A DNA stretch of 11,903 bases from contig JAKAKF010000039.1 of assembly GCA_021813595.1 (NCBI GenBank), positions 1 to 11,903 of the forward strand, given 5' to 3'. Positions 4,396 to 11,428 of this stretch are shown here, one piece after another; the stretch's first letter is position 1, and every line of letters begins with the position of its first letter. The translations under genes were made by a program, and so were the position numbers. The notes beneath the pieces were generated by a model that did not search any database, was not told the DNA's origin, and was given only the letters and a program-made list of their open reading frames with translations. This DNA is from a bacterium (GTDB lineage: Bacteria; SZUA-79; Acidulodesulfobacterales; Acidulodesulfobacteraceae).

Positions 4396-5571
4396 ATGAA
4401 TATTCTACACATCATATCGTCTAGAGGCTGGGGAGGAGCGGAAAATTCCGCCGTCTATCTTGCCAAAACCCAGATAGAAAAAGGAAATTCCGTTTTCTTG
4501 TTCATTCATTCCTTTAACGACAAGCTTATAAATATCTTGAAAACTAACGGCGTTAATTTTTATTCGGCATTTAATCCGGAAAGAAAAAATATATATGCAT
4601 TAAATAAAATTATAAAAATATGCCGTGAAAATAAAATAGATATTATACATACGCATCTCGGCACTGGAAGTTATCTTGGGGTTCTAGCCGGAAACTTTCT
4701 TAAAATTCCGGTAGTCAGCACTATAAATATATTCAGCGGTTATCATTATTACGCGCTTGCGGATGCGTTATGCTTCGACAGCAATGCCGTGAAAGACTAT
4801 CATATGAAATACTTCTCGACGCCCAAATATTTAGAATATAAGCCTAATTTAATAGAATCTGCCGTAAACAAACTTTTTAAGTTTTCTTACAAAACCGTTA
4901 ATAATTTAGAGGAATTAAAAAATAAATCCCATGTAGTATACGAAAGAATAGACGAATCGCATTTCATTAATTATAAAGACAGATTAAACGAATTCGACAA
5001 TTATTTCAATATAGGCATGACGGGAAGGATAGACGAACAGAAAGGACAGATTTATTTTATAGAAGCGGCGGAACTTTTAATTAAAGAGTACCGTAACAAT
5101 TCGAACGTTAAATCAAAAGTGAAGCCGCTTATGTTTCATATAGTAGGAAGCGGCAAAACCGAAAACAATTTAAAACAGCTTACCAAAAATAAAGGGATAG
5201 TAGAAAATTTCAGATTTTGGGGTTACCAAAAAGACGTGAGAAAATTCGTCAATACTTTCGACGTATGCGTTTCCTGTTCGTTAAACGAACCTTTCGGCAT
5301 TAATAACCTGGAATATATGTTTATGAAAAAACCCTGCATAGCTGCCTCTTCCGGCGGAATTCCAGAAGTTTTCGGCAACGCAAATATCCTAATTCCCCCA
5401 AAAGACTCTTTTAAACTAAAAGAAGCTATTAAATTTTATATAGAAAACGAAAATTATAAAAACGAACAAGCATCCAAAGGTTTTGAAAGAGCCAAAAAAG
5501 TTTTTTCTTCCGATATTTCCTATAAAAAAGTCATGGACGTTTACGGCGAGGTTCTGGATAAACAAAAATAA
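4396..5571 (+). CDS. GT4-family glycosyltransferase
   Basis: This 391-residue protein has the GT-B layout of family GT4. The N-terminal domain starts MNILHIISSRGWGGAENSAV with the GGAE nucleotide-sugar loop (13-16), followed by IIHTHLGTG (83-91). The C-terminal donor-binding domain shows TGRIDEQKGQ (209-218), GSG (251-253) and the E-x7-E motif at E298...E306 in NEPFGINNLEYM, then GGIPEVFG. Such retaining enzymes act at the cytoplasmic face of the inner membrane and add one sugar from a nucleotide donor to a growing glycan; donor and acceptor cannot be read from the sequence. It is full length and opens the glycan locus behind its own promoter (4314-4342). The ATG has no Shine-Dalgarno sequence. 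It converges on the methyltransferase with a 34-bp gap and no obvious terminator. Its last 37 bp are duplicated at 7947-7983. Confidence 0.9.
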   Translation: MNILHIISSRGWGGAENSAVYLAKTQIEKGNSVFLFIHSFNDKLINILKTNGVNFYSAFNPERKNIYALNKIIKICRENKIDIIHTHLGTGSYLGVLAGNFLKIPVVSTINIFSGYHYYALADALCFDSNAVKDYHMKYFSTPKYLEYKPNLIESAVNKLFKFSYKTVNNLEELKNKSHVVYERIDESHFINYKDRLNEFDNYFNIGMTGRIDEQKGQIYFIEAAELLIKEYRNNSNVKSKVKPLMFHIVGSGKTENNLKQLTKNKGIVENFRFWGYQKDVRKFVNTFDVCVSCSLNEPFGINNLEYMFMKKPCIAASSGGIPEVFGNANILIPPKDSFKLKEAIKFYIENENYKNEQASKGFERAKKVFSSDISYKKVMDVYGEVLDKQK

Positions 5572-5605
5572 GCGGTCACCGGCAAATGAAAATGATGGCT
5601 TAGAA

Positions 5606-6436
5606 TTATTTCCTGTTAATTATAACGCCTCCTATACTTCCACCGTTAAAAAAAGAATAAAAATCCATTTTATTTTTATTTACGAAATCCAAAAACGCGT
5701 AGGAATTGTCTATATCGTCGGAAATCAACAATCCATCCTTTTTAATATGATTGAAAGCGATATTATATTCTAAAGTTTGCCACCAATATGAATGGTCGCT
5801 GTCATGAAAAAAGATATCTATTTTATCGAAATTATTTATAAATTTTTCAAACGATTTTTTGCTGTCCCTTTTTAATACAGTAAAATCCCATCTATTCTTT
5901 AAATAATCCGGCACAATTTCTCCGGCGTCATACCTAATATCAGTGCTAAAAAGTTTACCGAAGTTATTTTCGTTCATGGCTTTTAAAATAAAAAATGAGG
6001 TTTGTCCGGTAGCCACTCCTGTTTCAATAACGAATTCAGGTTTTTTTATTCTTATAACATAGTAAAGAAATAAAGCCATATTTGATACATGTGAAAACTC
6101 ATATTTAATACTTAATGTTTTTAATAATCCCTTATATTCTGTTATTGCTTTATCAAACTCTATCTTTAATGAATCTAATGCGGCTGCGGGTAATATCTGA
6201 CCTACTATTTCTTCCGTGCTAGAAATTATTATATTTGATTTAACGGAAATTTCAAACAATGAAGGTCTAATTATTTTATGAGGGAACTTTTTTAAATTTC
6301 TTACAAACTCTTCTTTGATTCTATTATATGGTCTAATCTCTTCTATTGCATATTTAAAACCTGCAATCCCGCCGTTAATCTTTGCATATTGCTTTACATC
6401 GTTTATATAATTTTTCAGTATGTTTCTTTTCCCCAT
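5606..6436 (-). CDS. Class I SAM-dependent methyltransferase (Methyltransf_24-like)
   Basis: The 276-residue protein has a Rossmann SAM-binding domain from about residue 115. Motif I is VIETGVATGQTS (136-147, with E138-T-G and G144), followed by the acidic end of strand 2 in FSTDIRYD (163-170). FFHDSDHSYWW (209-219) and GLLISDDID (235-243) match the Asp/His pattern of CmcI- and TylF-like (Methyltransf_24) enzymes that methylate small molecules or sugars. The first 100 residues look helical and may bind the acceptor. In this setting methylation of a surface sugar is the likeliest role, but the acceptor is unknown. It is the only complete minus-strand gene among the glycan genes. GGGGA lies about 10 nt before the ATG as a weak ribosome binding site. 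The gene and the left arm of the inverted repeat at 6535 are absent from the second copy of the duplicated segment, so it was inserted in one copy or lost from the other. Confidence 0.85.
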   Translation of the reverse strand: MGKRNILKNYINDVKQYAKINGGIAGFKYAIEEIRPYNRIKEEFVRNLKKFPHKIIRPSLFEISVKSNIIISSTEEIVGQILPAAALDSLKIEFDKAITEYKGLLKTLSIKYEFSHVSNMALFLYYVIRIKKPEFVIETGVATGQTSFFILKAMNENNFGKLFSTDIRYDAGEIVPDYLKNRWDFTVLKRDSKKSFEKFINNFDKIDIFFHDSDHSYWWQTLEYNIAFNHIKKDGLLISDDIDNSYAFLDFVNKNKMDFYSFFNGGSIGGVIINRK

Positions 6437-6486
6437 AAATAATAATCCCCTATATTAGTAAATAAATATAAAAATTGTCTGTATTA

Positions 6487-6515
6487 TAAATATCATAAAA
6501 GATTTTTTTTTGCAA
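6487..6515 (-). promoter_or_regulatory. Possible promoter of the methyltransferase gene
   Basis: On the minus strand TTGCAA (6515-6510) and TATTTA (6492-6487) are 17 bp apart, about 50 nt before the ATG at 6436. A better -10 match, TATAAT, lies four bases further on but with a 21-bp spacer. The region is AT-rich, so this is a weak call. Confidence 0.35.
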
Positions 6516-6534
6516 GCCGAAATTAATATCTGGA

Positions 6535-6623
6535 GGTAGATAGGTACGAACATACTTAACATTCATAATTTATTAATTATTTTTACTTTTTTATTCTGGT
6601 AAGTATGTTCGCACCTATCTACC
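6535..6623. repeat. 24-bp inverted repeat pair, MITE-like
   Basis: The left arm at 6535-6558 (beginning GGTAGATAGGTACGAACA) and the right arm at 6600-6623 (ending CGCACCTATCTACC) are reverse complements over 24 bp with one mismatch, around a 41-bp AT-rich centre. The right arm alone, with a one-base deletion, recurs at 8001-8023. It could be a small non-autonomous transposon or a strong hairpin; no terminator-like T-run follows directly. Confidence 0.7.
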
Positions 6624-6693
6624 ATCTATCAATTTTATTCTTTTTCGCTTTATTTTCTTAGTCTATTAATTTATAATATTTCATACAAAATAA
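6598..6693 (+). repeat. Left copy of a duplicated intergenic block
   Basis: This stretch matches 7999-8093. From 6613 to 6693 the two are identical over 81 bases by eye. It includes a TATAAT (6672-6677) that could be part of a promoter, with only a weak TTTATT at the -35 distance. In the right copy the block leads into the intact GT2 gene; here it is joined at 6693/6694 to the last part of that gene. Confidence 0.85.
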
Positions 6694-6785
6694 GCAAAAC
6701 GTACGACGAAGGCAAAAAAATCGGCTTAAAGGACGGCTTCAGGGCTCTTTACTGCATAATAAAATATAACGTTTTCAGGAAATAA
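6694..6785 (+). pseudogene. 3' remnant of a DPM1-like GT2 gene
   Basis: This is homologous to 8791-8882, the end of the intact GT2 gene. It encodes [16 protein letters not shown], then [13 protein letters not shown] and a conserved TAA (6783-6785). Homology continues about 10 bp beyond the stop. Over 102 bp I count five mismatches; only one changes a residue in the coding part (Arg to Lys). There is no start codon or N-terminal domain: relative to the right copy, 697 bp (8094-8790) are missing at a clean junction. Confidence 0.85.
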
Positions 6786-6846
6786 TTTATAGAAACAAAT
6801 TTATATAATAAAATCTACCGTTACAATTTCCTCTTTTTCTAAAAAT

Positions 6847-7779
6847 ATGAGACTATCTGGATTTACATATATAAGAAACGGTTCGTCACTGCACTACCCG
6901 TTCATAGAATCTATTAAATCTTTGCTGCCTATAGTCGATGAATATGTAGTTTTGGTTTGCGACTCCACCGACGACACAAAAGAACTTATAGAAAATATTA
7001 ACGACCATAAGATAAAAATATACGACTCCGATTGGAACGATGCAGAAAAACTGAAAGGTGAAATACATTCCCATAAAACCAATGAGAGTCTTAAACATAT
7101 TACCGGAGATTTCGGATTTTATCTTCAGGGAGACGAACTGATTCACGAAAAAGATTACGACGGTATATTAAAATTCCTCGAAGAAAATAAGGACGACGCA
7201 TCTATAAAAGGTTTTGTTTTTAATTATATGCATTTCTTCGGCGGTTTTTTCAGCTATCCCAAAAAAGAATATATGGAAAAAATATTTTATTACGACAAAG
7301 AAACGAGGATCATAAGAAACGATAAAACCGTGCTTTCTTCCGGAGACGCAACTGGTTTTGTGGAAATAAGCGGAAAAGCCGTTTCGTTAGAAAACGGCAA
7401 CGCTTTAAAAATGCCTGAAGATATAAAAATATATCACTACGGAAAGGCTTTAAAACCAGAATATAATTATAAAAAAGAACTTAATACCTTAAATATTAAC
7501 GAATCCAAATTAACAAGAAAACTTAAAACATGGGCTTTTAATTTCAGCCCTAAAGTTGACAAATATATTTTTAACGATTTCAATTTCCTTGAATTCGTCG
7601 AAAGGGAAAATCTGCAATTCCATCCAGAACCTATAAGATATCTTGCCGCTCAACAGGACTGGGATATAAAAGATTTCATAAATTATAAAAGAAAGCCGAA
7701 TGCAATAAGAAGATTTTTTAAAATTACCGTTTACAGGATAATAAACGAAATATATAGCGGAATAAAAAAAATAAAATGA
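6847..7779 (+). CDS. GT2-like (GT-A fold) glycosyltransferase
   Basis: The 310-residue protein starts MRLSGFTYIRNGSSLHYPFI and continues with SIKSLLPIVDEYVVLVCDST, a first GT-A strand and nucleotide-binding start typical of GT2-like surface-polysaccharide transferases. FYLQGDE (91-97) is the likely metal-binding DxD equivalent, and IYHYGKALKPE (about 194-204) is the conserved His/Tyr segment of this group. It lacks transmembrane segments and is expected at the cytoplasmic face of the membrane. Substrates are unknown. No Shine-Dalgarno sequence lies before the ATG; the leader is AT-rich and directly follows the GT2 remnant. Its stop (TGA 7777-7779) overlaps the ATG of a GT4-type remnant by four bases, so it was once followed by a translationally coupled gene. 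Confidence 0.85.
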   Translation: MRLSGFTYIRNGSSLHYPFIESIKSLLPIVDEYVVLVCDSTDDTKELIENINDHKIKIYDSDWNDAEKLKGEIHSHKTNESLKHITGDFGFYLQGDELIHEKDYDGILKFLEENKDDASIKGFVFNYMHFFGGFFSYPKKEYMEKIFYYDKETRIIRNDKTVLSSGDATGFVEISGKAVSLENGNALKMPEDIKIYHYGKALKPEYNYKKELNTLNINESKLTRKLKTWAFNFSPKVDKYIFNDFNFLEFVERENLQFHPEPIRYLAAQQDWDIKDFINYKRKPNAIRRFFKITVYRIINEIYSGIKKIK

Positions 7780-7839
7780 AAATTTTTTTTTGACGCGCGG
7801 CTCATAAATTATGCAGGACTAGGAAGATATGAAAAAAGA
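7776..7839 (+). pseudogene. N-terminal remnant of another GT4-type glycosyltransferase gene
   Basis: The ATG at 7776 overlaps the preceding stop as ATGA. Its frame stops after MKIFF because of a T9 run (7783-7791). Removing one T gives FFDARLINYAGLGRYEK, which is the standard start of a GT4 subfamily (DARL...GLGRY) and unlike the GT4 at 4396 (SSRGWGGAEN). Homology stops where the palindromic element begins at 7840. The gene is therefore both frameshifted and cut off by the element. Confidence 0.65.
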
Positions 7840-7946
7840 GGTCAGATTTATTTCACTCCGGCTGGCATAAAAGCTTCGCTTTTATAAACGCCCGCCTCCG
7901 TATTCTACTCCAGACTGAATAATAAATAAATCTGACCCCTTTTTTT
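7840..7946 (+). repeat. Palindromic element copy R4, complete, with T tail
   Basis: The ends GGTCAGATTTATTT (7840-7853) and AAATAAATCTGACCCC (7924-7939) form a 14-bp perfect terminal inverted repeat. The internal ATAAAAGC-TTC-GCTTTTAT hairpin is present, and seven T residues follow (7940-7946). It differs from R3 at three of 98 positions. It lies exactly between the N-terminal fragment of one GT4-type gene and the C-terminal fragment of another, so it marks a recombination or deletion junction. In the plus direction it would form a terminator-like hairpin plus U tail. Confidence 0.88.
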
Positions 7947-8003
7947 ATGGACATTTACGGCGAGGTTTTGGATAAACAAAAATCAAATTTTGTATACAGG
8001 TAA
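7947..8003 (+). pseudogene. 3' remnant of a second copy of the GT4 gene
   Basis: Bases 7947-7983 match 5533-5569, the end of the intact GT4 gene, with two mismatches. The frame reads MDIYGEVLDKQKSNFVYR and then TAA, where the last residues come from sequence past the homology break. Everything upstream of the matching Met codon is replaced by the palindromic element and its T tail. The junction resembles the sequence after copy R3 (ATAGACATTTATG there, ATGGACATTTACG here), suggesting deletion by microhomology. Confidence 0.8.
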
Positions 8004-8093
8004 GTATGTTGTACCTATCTACCATCTATCAATTTTATTCTTTTTCGCTTTATTTTCTTAGTCTATTAATTTATAATATTTCATACAAAATAA
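7999..8093 (+). repeat. Right copy of the duplicated intergenic block
   Basis: This matches 6598-6693, including one arm of the inverted repeat (GGTAAGTATGTT, then GTACCTATCTACC) and 81 identical bases at 8013-8093. It is followed by about 90 bp of AT-rich sequence before the GT2 start codon; only weak promoter candidates are seen there (for example TTATCA-N16-TAAAAT at about 8108-8135). Confidence 0.85.
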
Positions 8094-8186
8094 ATAATAA
8101 ATAATTGCTTATCAATTGCTTATTGCTGCGTAAAATGAAATCTATAAAATCAATAAATAATAATAAAAAATAATCAAACATTACAC

Positions 8187-8882
8187 ATGAAGCTATCGGT
8201 CATTATACCTTGCTACAACGAAGTTAAGACTATTGAAGAAATTATAACGGCCGTCAAAAACTCCCCTTACGAAAATAAAGAAATAGTAATTGTAGACGAC
8301 TGCTCTACCGACGGAACGAGGGAACTGCTTAAAAACGGACTTGAAAAACAGGTCGACAAGGTAATTTACCATGAAGTAAATTCCGGCAAGGGAGCGGCGA
8401 TCAGGACTGGAATAGCCGCCGCCGAAGGCGATATGGTAATAATTCAGGACGCAGACCTTGAATACGACCCCAAAGAATACCCAAGATTAGTCGAACCTAT
8501 ACTTAAGGGCAAGGCCGACGTAGTTTTCGGCTCGCGCTTTATAACGACCGAAACCCGCAGGATACTTTATTTCTGGCACAGGGTCGGCAACGGCATCCTG
8601 ACCCTGCTTTCCAATATATTTACCAACTTAAACCTGTCGGATATGGAAACCTGCTATAAGGTTTTTAAAAGCGATATAATAAAGAACATAAAAATCGAAG
8701 AAAACCGCTTCGGCTTCGAACCTGAAATAACCGCTAAAATTGCTAAAATAAAAGGCGTACGCATTTACGAAGTCGGCATATCTTATTACGGCAGAACGTA
8801 CGACGAAGGCAAAAAAATCGGTTTAAAAGACGGTTTCAGGGCTCTTTACTGCATAATAAAATATAACGTTTTCAGGAAGTAA
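8187..8882 (+). CDS. DPM1-like GT2 glycosyltransferase
   Basis: The 231-residue protein is a soluble GT-A enzyme of the dolichyl/polyprenyl-phosphate sugar synthase type. It begins [20 protein letters not shown], followed by [12 protein letters not shown] (33-44), [10 protein letters not shown] (68-77), the DAD metal site (88-90) in [11 protein letters not shown], and FGSRF (114-118). [12 protein letters not shown] (176-187) and [19 protein letters not shown] (198-216) complete the family pattern. Length fits catalytic-domain-only members without C-terminal membrane segments. It may charge a polyprenyl phosphate with a sugar for use on the far side of the inner membrane; the sugar is unknown. 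No Shine-Dalgarno sequence is seen. The next gene starts 12 bp downstream. The last 92 bp of the gene are duplicated as a remnant at 6694-6785. Confidence 0.9.
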   Translation: MKLSVIIPCYNEVKTIEEIITAVKNSPYENKEIVIVDDCSTDGTRELLKNGLEKQVDKVIYHEVNSGKGAAIRTGIAAAEGDMVIIQDADLEYDPKEYPRLVEPILKGKADVVFGSRFITTETRRILYFWHRVGNGILTLLSNIFTNLNLSDMETCYKVFKSDIIKNIKIEENRFGFEPEITAKIAKIKGVRIYEVGISYYGRTYDEGKKIGLKDGFRALYCIIKYNVFRK

Positions 8883-8894
8883 TTTATAGAAATC

Positions 8895-10076
8895 TTGAAT
8901 AATAAAAAAATAAACGATTTATTTTTGAAATTTATTAAATTGCTTCCTTTGAGAGCAATATTACGCATTTTAAACTCCAAGAAAAAACAGGCTTTATTGC
9001 TGCAACCTTTCGGTTCGCAAATTAAAAAGATTTTATTTATTAAATTGGAAGGCATGGGGGACTCGGCTTACCTGCTCGAACTAATGCGCAGGCTTTTAGA
9101 AAACTATTCTTCGCTTAAAATAGACGTTTTAACGACCGGAGGTAATCCTGTATTTCCGCTTTTTAAATACTCGTTCAATAAATCATATAAATCAAGATAC
9201 GACGTAAAAGTTCTTAAGCCTTTAAGTCCCGCAAGCTACTATAAAACCGTAAAGGACATTAAAAAAGAAAATTACGATATAATATTGGACTTTACGGGAA
9301 TGCCGGTAAATATCCCCTTAATGCTTTTATTTGTCCAATCTTATAAAGCTGGATTCGATATGCTGGATTTAAGAAAAAAAAGCTACGATTATGTCACGGG
9401 TATAGATAACAATATTCATATATTCGACAACTATTTAAAACTCGTCAAGCCTTTTTTTTCTGTTTCTGAAGAAAAAAAATTCACTATAAATTTCAATACC
9501 GGCATGACTGAAATTACGCCTTTAGCCGACGCAAAAACGGATAACGGCAATTTCATCAACCTCGTTCTGTCGAGCAGCGGCGGCGGCAATATGGACAGAA
9601 GGCTTCCGTTTGAAAACTCTGCCGTTTTAATTAACCTGTTAATAAAAAATTTCCCCGGGTATAAAATAAACCTGCTCGGAGGCCCGACGGACTATCCTTA
9701 TCTTGAAAGTTTACGCGGCGGATTAGACGTTAAAGATAAAATAGTTTCGGTAAAAAAAACTAAGAACATACACGAAGCGGCTGAACTGCTTAAAAATTCG
9801 TATTTTAACATATCTATAGATTCCGGCCTTATGCACATATCTTCTTTAGTCAATCCAAATACTTACTGTCTTTTCGGATATTCAAGCCCTTTAAATTCTT
9901 TGCCGTTTAACAATATAGGTTATTTTGCGGCAGATATAGACTGCGCTCCATGCTCGTTTTATAAAATAAGCGGATGTAAAACCTTGAAATGTATGAAAAA
10001 AATAGACCCTAAGAAGATAATAGGCGATTTACTTACTTGGTCTTCGCTTCGAACCAAACAATCGCTCAATAGCTAA
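8895..10076 (+). CDS. GT9 (heptosyltransferase-type) glycosyltransferase, first of three
   Basis: The 393-residue protein is a GT-B enzyme of family GT9. KKILFIKLEGMGDSAYLLEL (44-63) contains the N-terminal G-x-GD acceptor-side motif. The C-terminal donor domain has ISIDSGLMHISSLV (about 307-320) with the D-SGLMH signature, then CLFGYSSP. A cysteine group follows, C350, C353, C361 and C366 in CAPCSFYKISGCKTLKCM, a feature also seen in other GT9 proteins. These enzymes usually add heptose or similar sugars to the lipopolysaccharide core; the exact substrate is unknown. The start is a TTG at 8895: the first in-frame ATG (about 9051) falls inside the GMGD motif, so a non-ATG start is required. 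A TTG slightly further in is possible. It is 12 bp after the GT2 stop, consistent with one operon. Confidence 0.88.
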   Translation: MNNKKINDLFLKFIKLLPLRAILRILNSKKKQALLLQPFGSQIKKILFIKLEGMGDSAYLLELMRRLLENYSSLKIDVLTTGGNPVFPLFKYSFNKSYKSRYDVKVLKPLSPASYYKTVKDIKKENYDIILDFTGMPVNIPLMLLFVQSYKAGFDMLDLRKKSYDYVTGIDNNIHIFDNYLKLVKPFFSVSEEKKFTINFNTGMTEITPLADAKTDNGNFINLVLSSSGGGNMDRRLPFENSAVLINLLIKNFPGYKINLLGGPTDYPYLESLRGGLDVKDKIVSVKKTKNIHEAAELLKNSYFNISIDSGLMHISSLVNPNTYCLFGYSSPLNSLPFNNIGYFAADIDCAPCSFYKISGCKTLKCMKKIDPKKIIGDLLTWSSLRTKQSLNS

Positions 10077-10117
10077 GTTCATTAAATTAAAAATTAAATT
10101 AAATATAATATGATAAT

Positions 10118-11428
10118 ATGGAATTAGAAAAAATAAAATCTATAAGAAAAACCGAAATTGAAAAGCTTGCCGCCTCACCTCTTAAAAGAAAGCTGAAGAA
10201 AATAGTTTATCTTTTAAAATACGGCATGCCGTTCGGCAGATTTATCAAATATGCTTTTTCCTACTTATTTATAATACCTATCGCAAAAATAAAAACCAAT
10301 TTAAAAAGCAAAGCGATTAAAAAGAAATACTTTGGAAACGGAACGAACGATACATGTTATATAGCCGTCAATATCGGCAACGCCGGCATAGGCGACGCTA
10401 TCGTGGCGATAAGATTTTTAAGGGATTTTACCGGCTTCGTATCGAAAGGCACGGACGGACATTTAGTCTTCGACGTTTTCTACAGGTCGCCCGACTCCAT
10501 AAAGTTTATTACGGCGGCTCTGCCTAACGTCAGAAGTGTTTTAAACCTGCCCGATTATACGCTTATGCGTAAATTTTACGATATAGACTTAAAATTAAAT
10601 ACTTTTTTCATTAAAGAAGAAATTAATGATAATGAATTAAGCCGCAAAAAAATATCGGAAAAATTTCCGTCTATTTTAAAAATTATCGAAAACATTAAAA
10701 CCAACCGGTCTCCTCTCGAAAAATATATTAAAACCCGTCCTTTCAGCGAAGGCATATTATCGGACGCCGTAACGGCTATGGGGCTTTCACGCGCGATTTA
10801 CCTTAACAATACTGGCGGAATAGCAACCCCTGCCGATACGCTTAAAATAAATATCGATATATATTCGCTACCGACGATAACGGCAAAATTTAATTTGCAA
10901 GGAGTAAAATTTATCACCGTTCACGACGGATGGGACGAAAACACTAAAACAAAAACCGGCTCGTCGACGAAATCTTATCCGCCGCAAAAATGGCAGGAAC
11001 TTGTAAATATGCTTAAGCATGAATGCCCCGACTATACGGTCGTTCAGCTCGGCGGCCTCGGCAACGGCTCGGACATAGAAGGCGTCGATTTAAACCTGAG
11101 AGGGAAAACAACCCTAAAGGAAGCCGCCTCTCTTCTTGCGGCGTCTTACCTGCATATCGACACCGACTCCGGACTCGTGCATATCGCCGTTTCACTTGAA
11201 ACTCCTTGCGCCGTTCTTTACGGTCCAACTAATGCCGACTACTGTTCTTATTCACGGTTTCCAAACTATATAACCGTCACCTCAAGCTTGTGCGGAAACT
11301 GCTGGTGGAGTACCGACGACTGGATGGAAAACTGTCCAAGAGGGCTTAGCGCCCCAGAATGCATGAATTCAATTGAACCTATAGATATAATAAAGAGTAT
11401 AAACGAAATGCAAATATTAGACAAATGA
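10118..11428 (+). CDS. GT9 (heptosyltransferase-type) glycosyltransferase, second of three
   Basis: The 436-residue protein has an extended, basic N-terminus of about 75 residues before the GT9 motif VNIGNAGIGDAIVAIRFL (84-101). The donor domain shows FITVHDGWDE, SYPPQKWQELVNML, VVQLGGLG and HIDTDSGLVHIAVS (about 345-358), followed by VLYGPT. A Cys-rich tail, LCGNCWWSTDDWMENCPRG with a further Cys in APECM, parallels the preceding GT9. It probably adds a sugar to the core or a related glycan after the first GT9. The start ATG at 10118 has no Shine-Dalgarno sequence; another ATG at 10110 is out of frame. The 41-bp gap from the preceding gene is AT-rich and empty. The stop overlaps the start of the third GT9. 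Confidence 0.88.
   Translation: MELEKIKSIRKTEIEKLAASPLKRKLKKIVYLLKYGMPFGRFIKYAFSYLFIIPIAKIKTNLKSKAIKKKYFGNGTNDTCYIAVNIGNAGIGDAIVAIRFLRDFTGFVSKGTDGHLVFDVFYRSPDSIKFITAALPNVRSVLNLPDYTLMRKFYDIDLKLNTFFIKEEINDNELSRKKISEKFPSILKIIENIKTNRSPLEKYIKTRPFSEGILSDAVTAMGLSRAIYLNNTGGIATPADTLKINIDIYSLPTITAKFNLQGVKFITVHDGWDENTKTKTGSSTKSYPPQKWQELVNMLKHECPDYTVVQLGGLGNGSDIEGVDLNLRGKTTLKEAASLLAASYLHIDTDSGLVHIAVSLETPCAVLYGPTNADYCSYSRFPNYITVTSSLCGNCWWSTDDWMENCPRGLSAPECMNSIEPIDIIKSINEMQILDK

Noticed and set aside
5572..5605. Terminator between the convergent GT4 and methyltransferase genes
   Set aside because: Only a tiny CGGT-C-ACCG palindrome is present, with no T-run on either strand.
5483..5773. Plus-strand open frame of 96 codons
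   Set aside because: It overlaps the end of the GT4 gene in another frame and runs antisense through the methyltransferase. It has no family-like sequence and no start signal.
6886..7146. Two minus-strand open frames opposite the GT2-like gene
   Set aside because: Both are antisense shadows of the coding sequence at 6847-7779, which has recognisable glycosyltransferase motifs.
7829..7870. Small ORF MKKEVRFISLRLA with AGGA upstream
   Set aside because: The apparent ribosome binding site and ATG are codons of the GT4-type remnant (GLGRYEK) read in another frame, and the rest runs into the palindromic element.
103..7946. Repeats as a CRISPR array
   Set aside because: The copies are far apart, unevenly spaced, variable in length and separated by whole genes; no cas genes are present.
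11013..11228. Minus-strand open frame rich in Arg
   Set aside because: It is antisense to the conserved donor domain of the second GT9; the Arg-rich composition is a by-product of the opposite strand.
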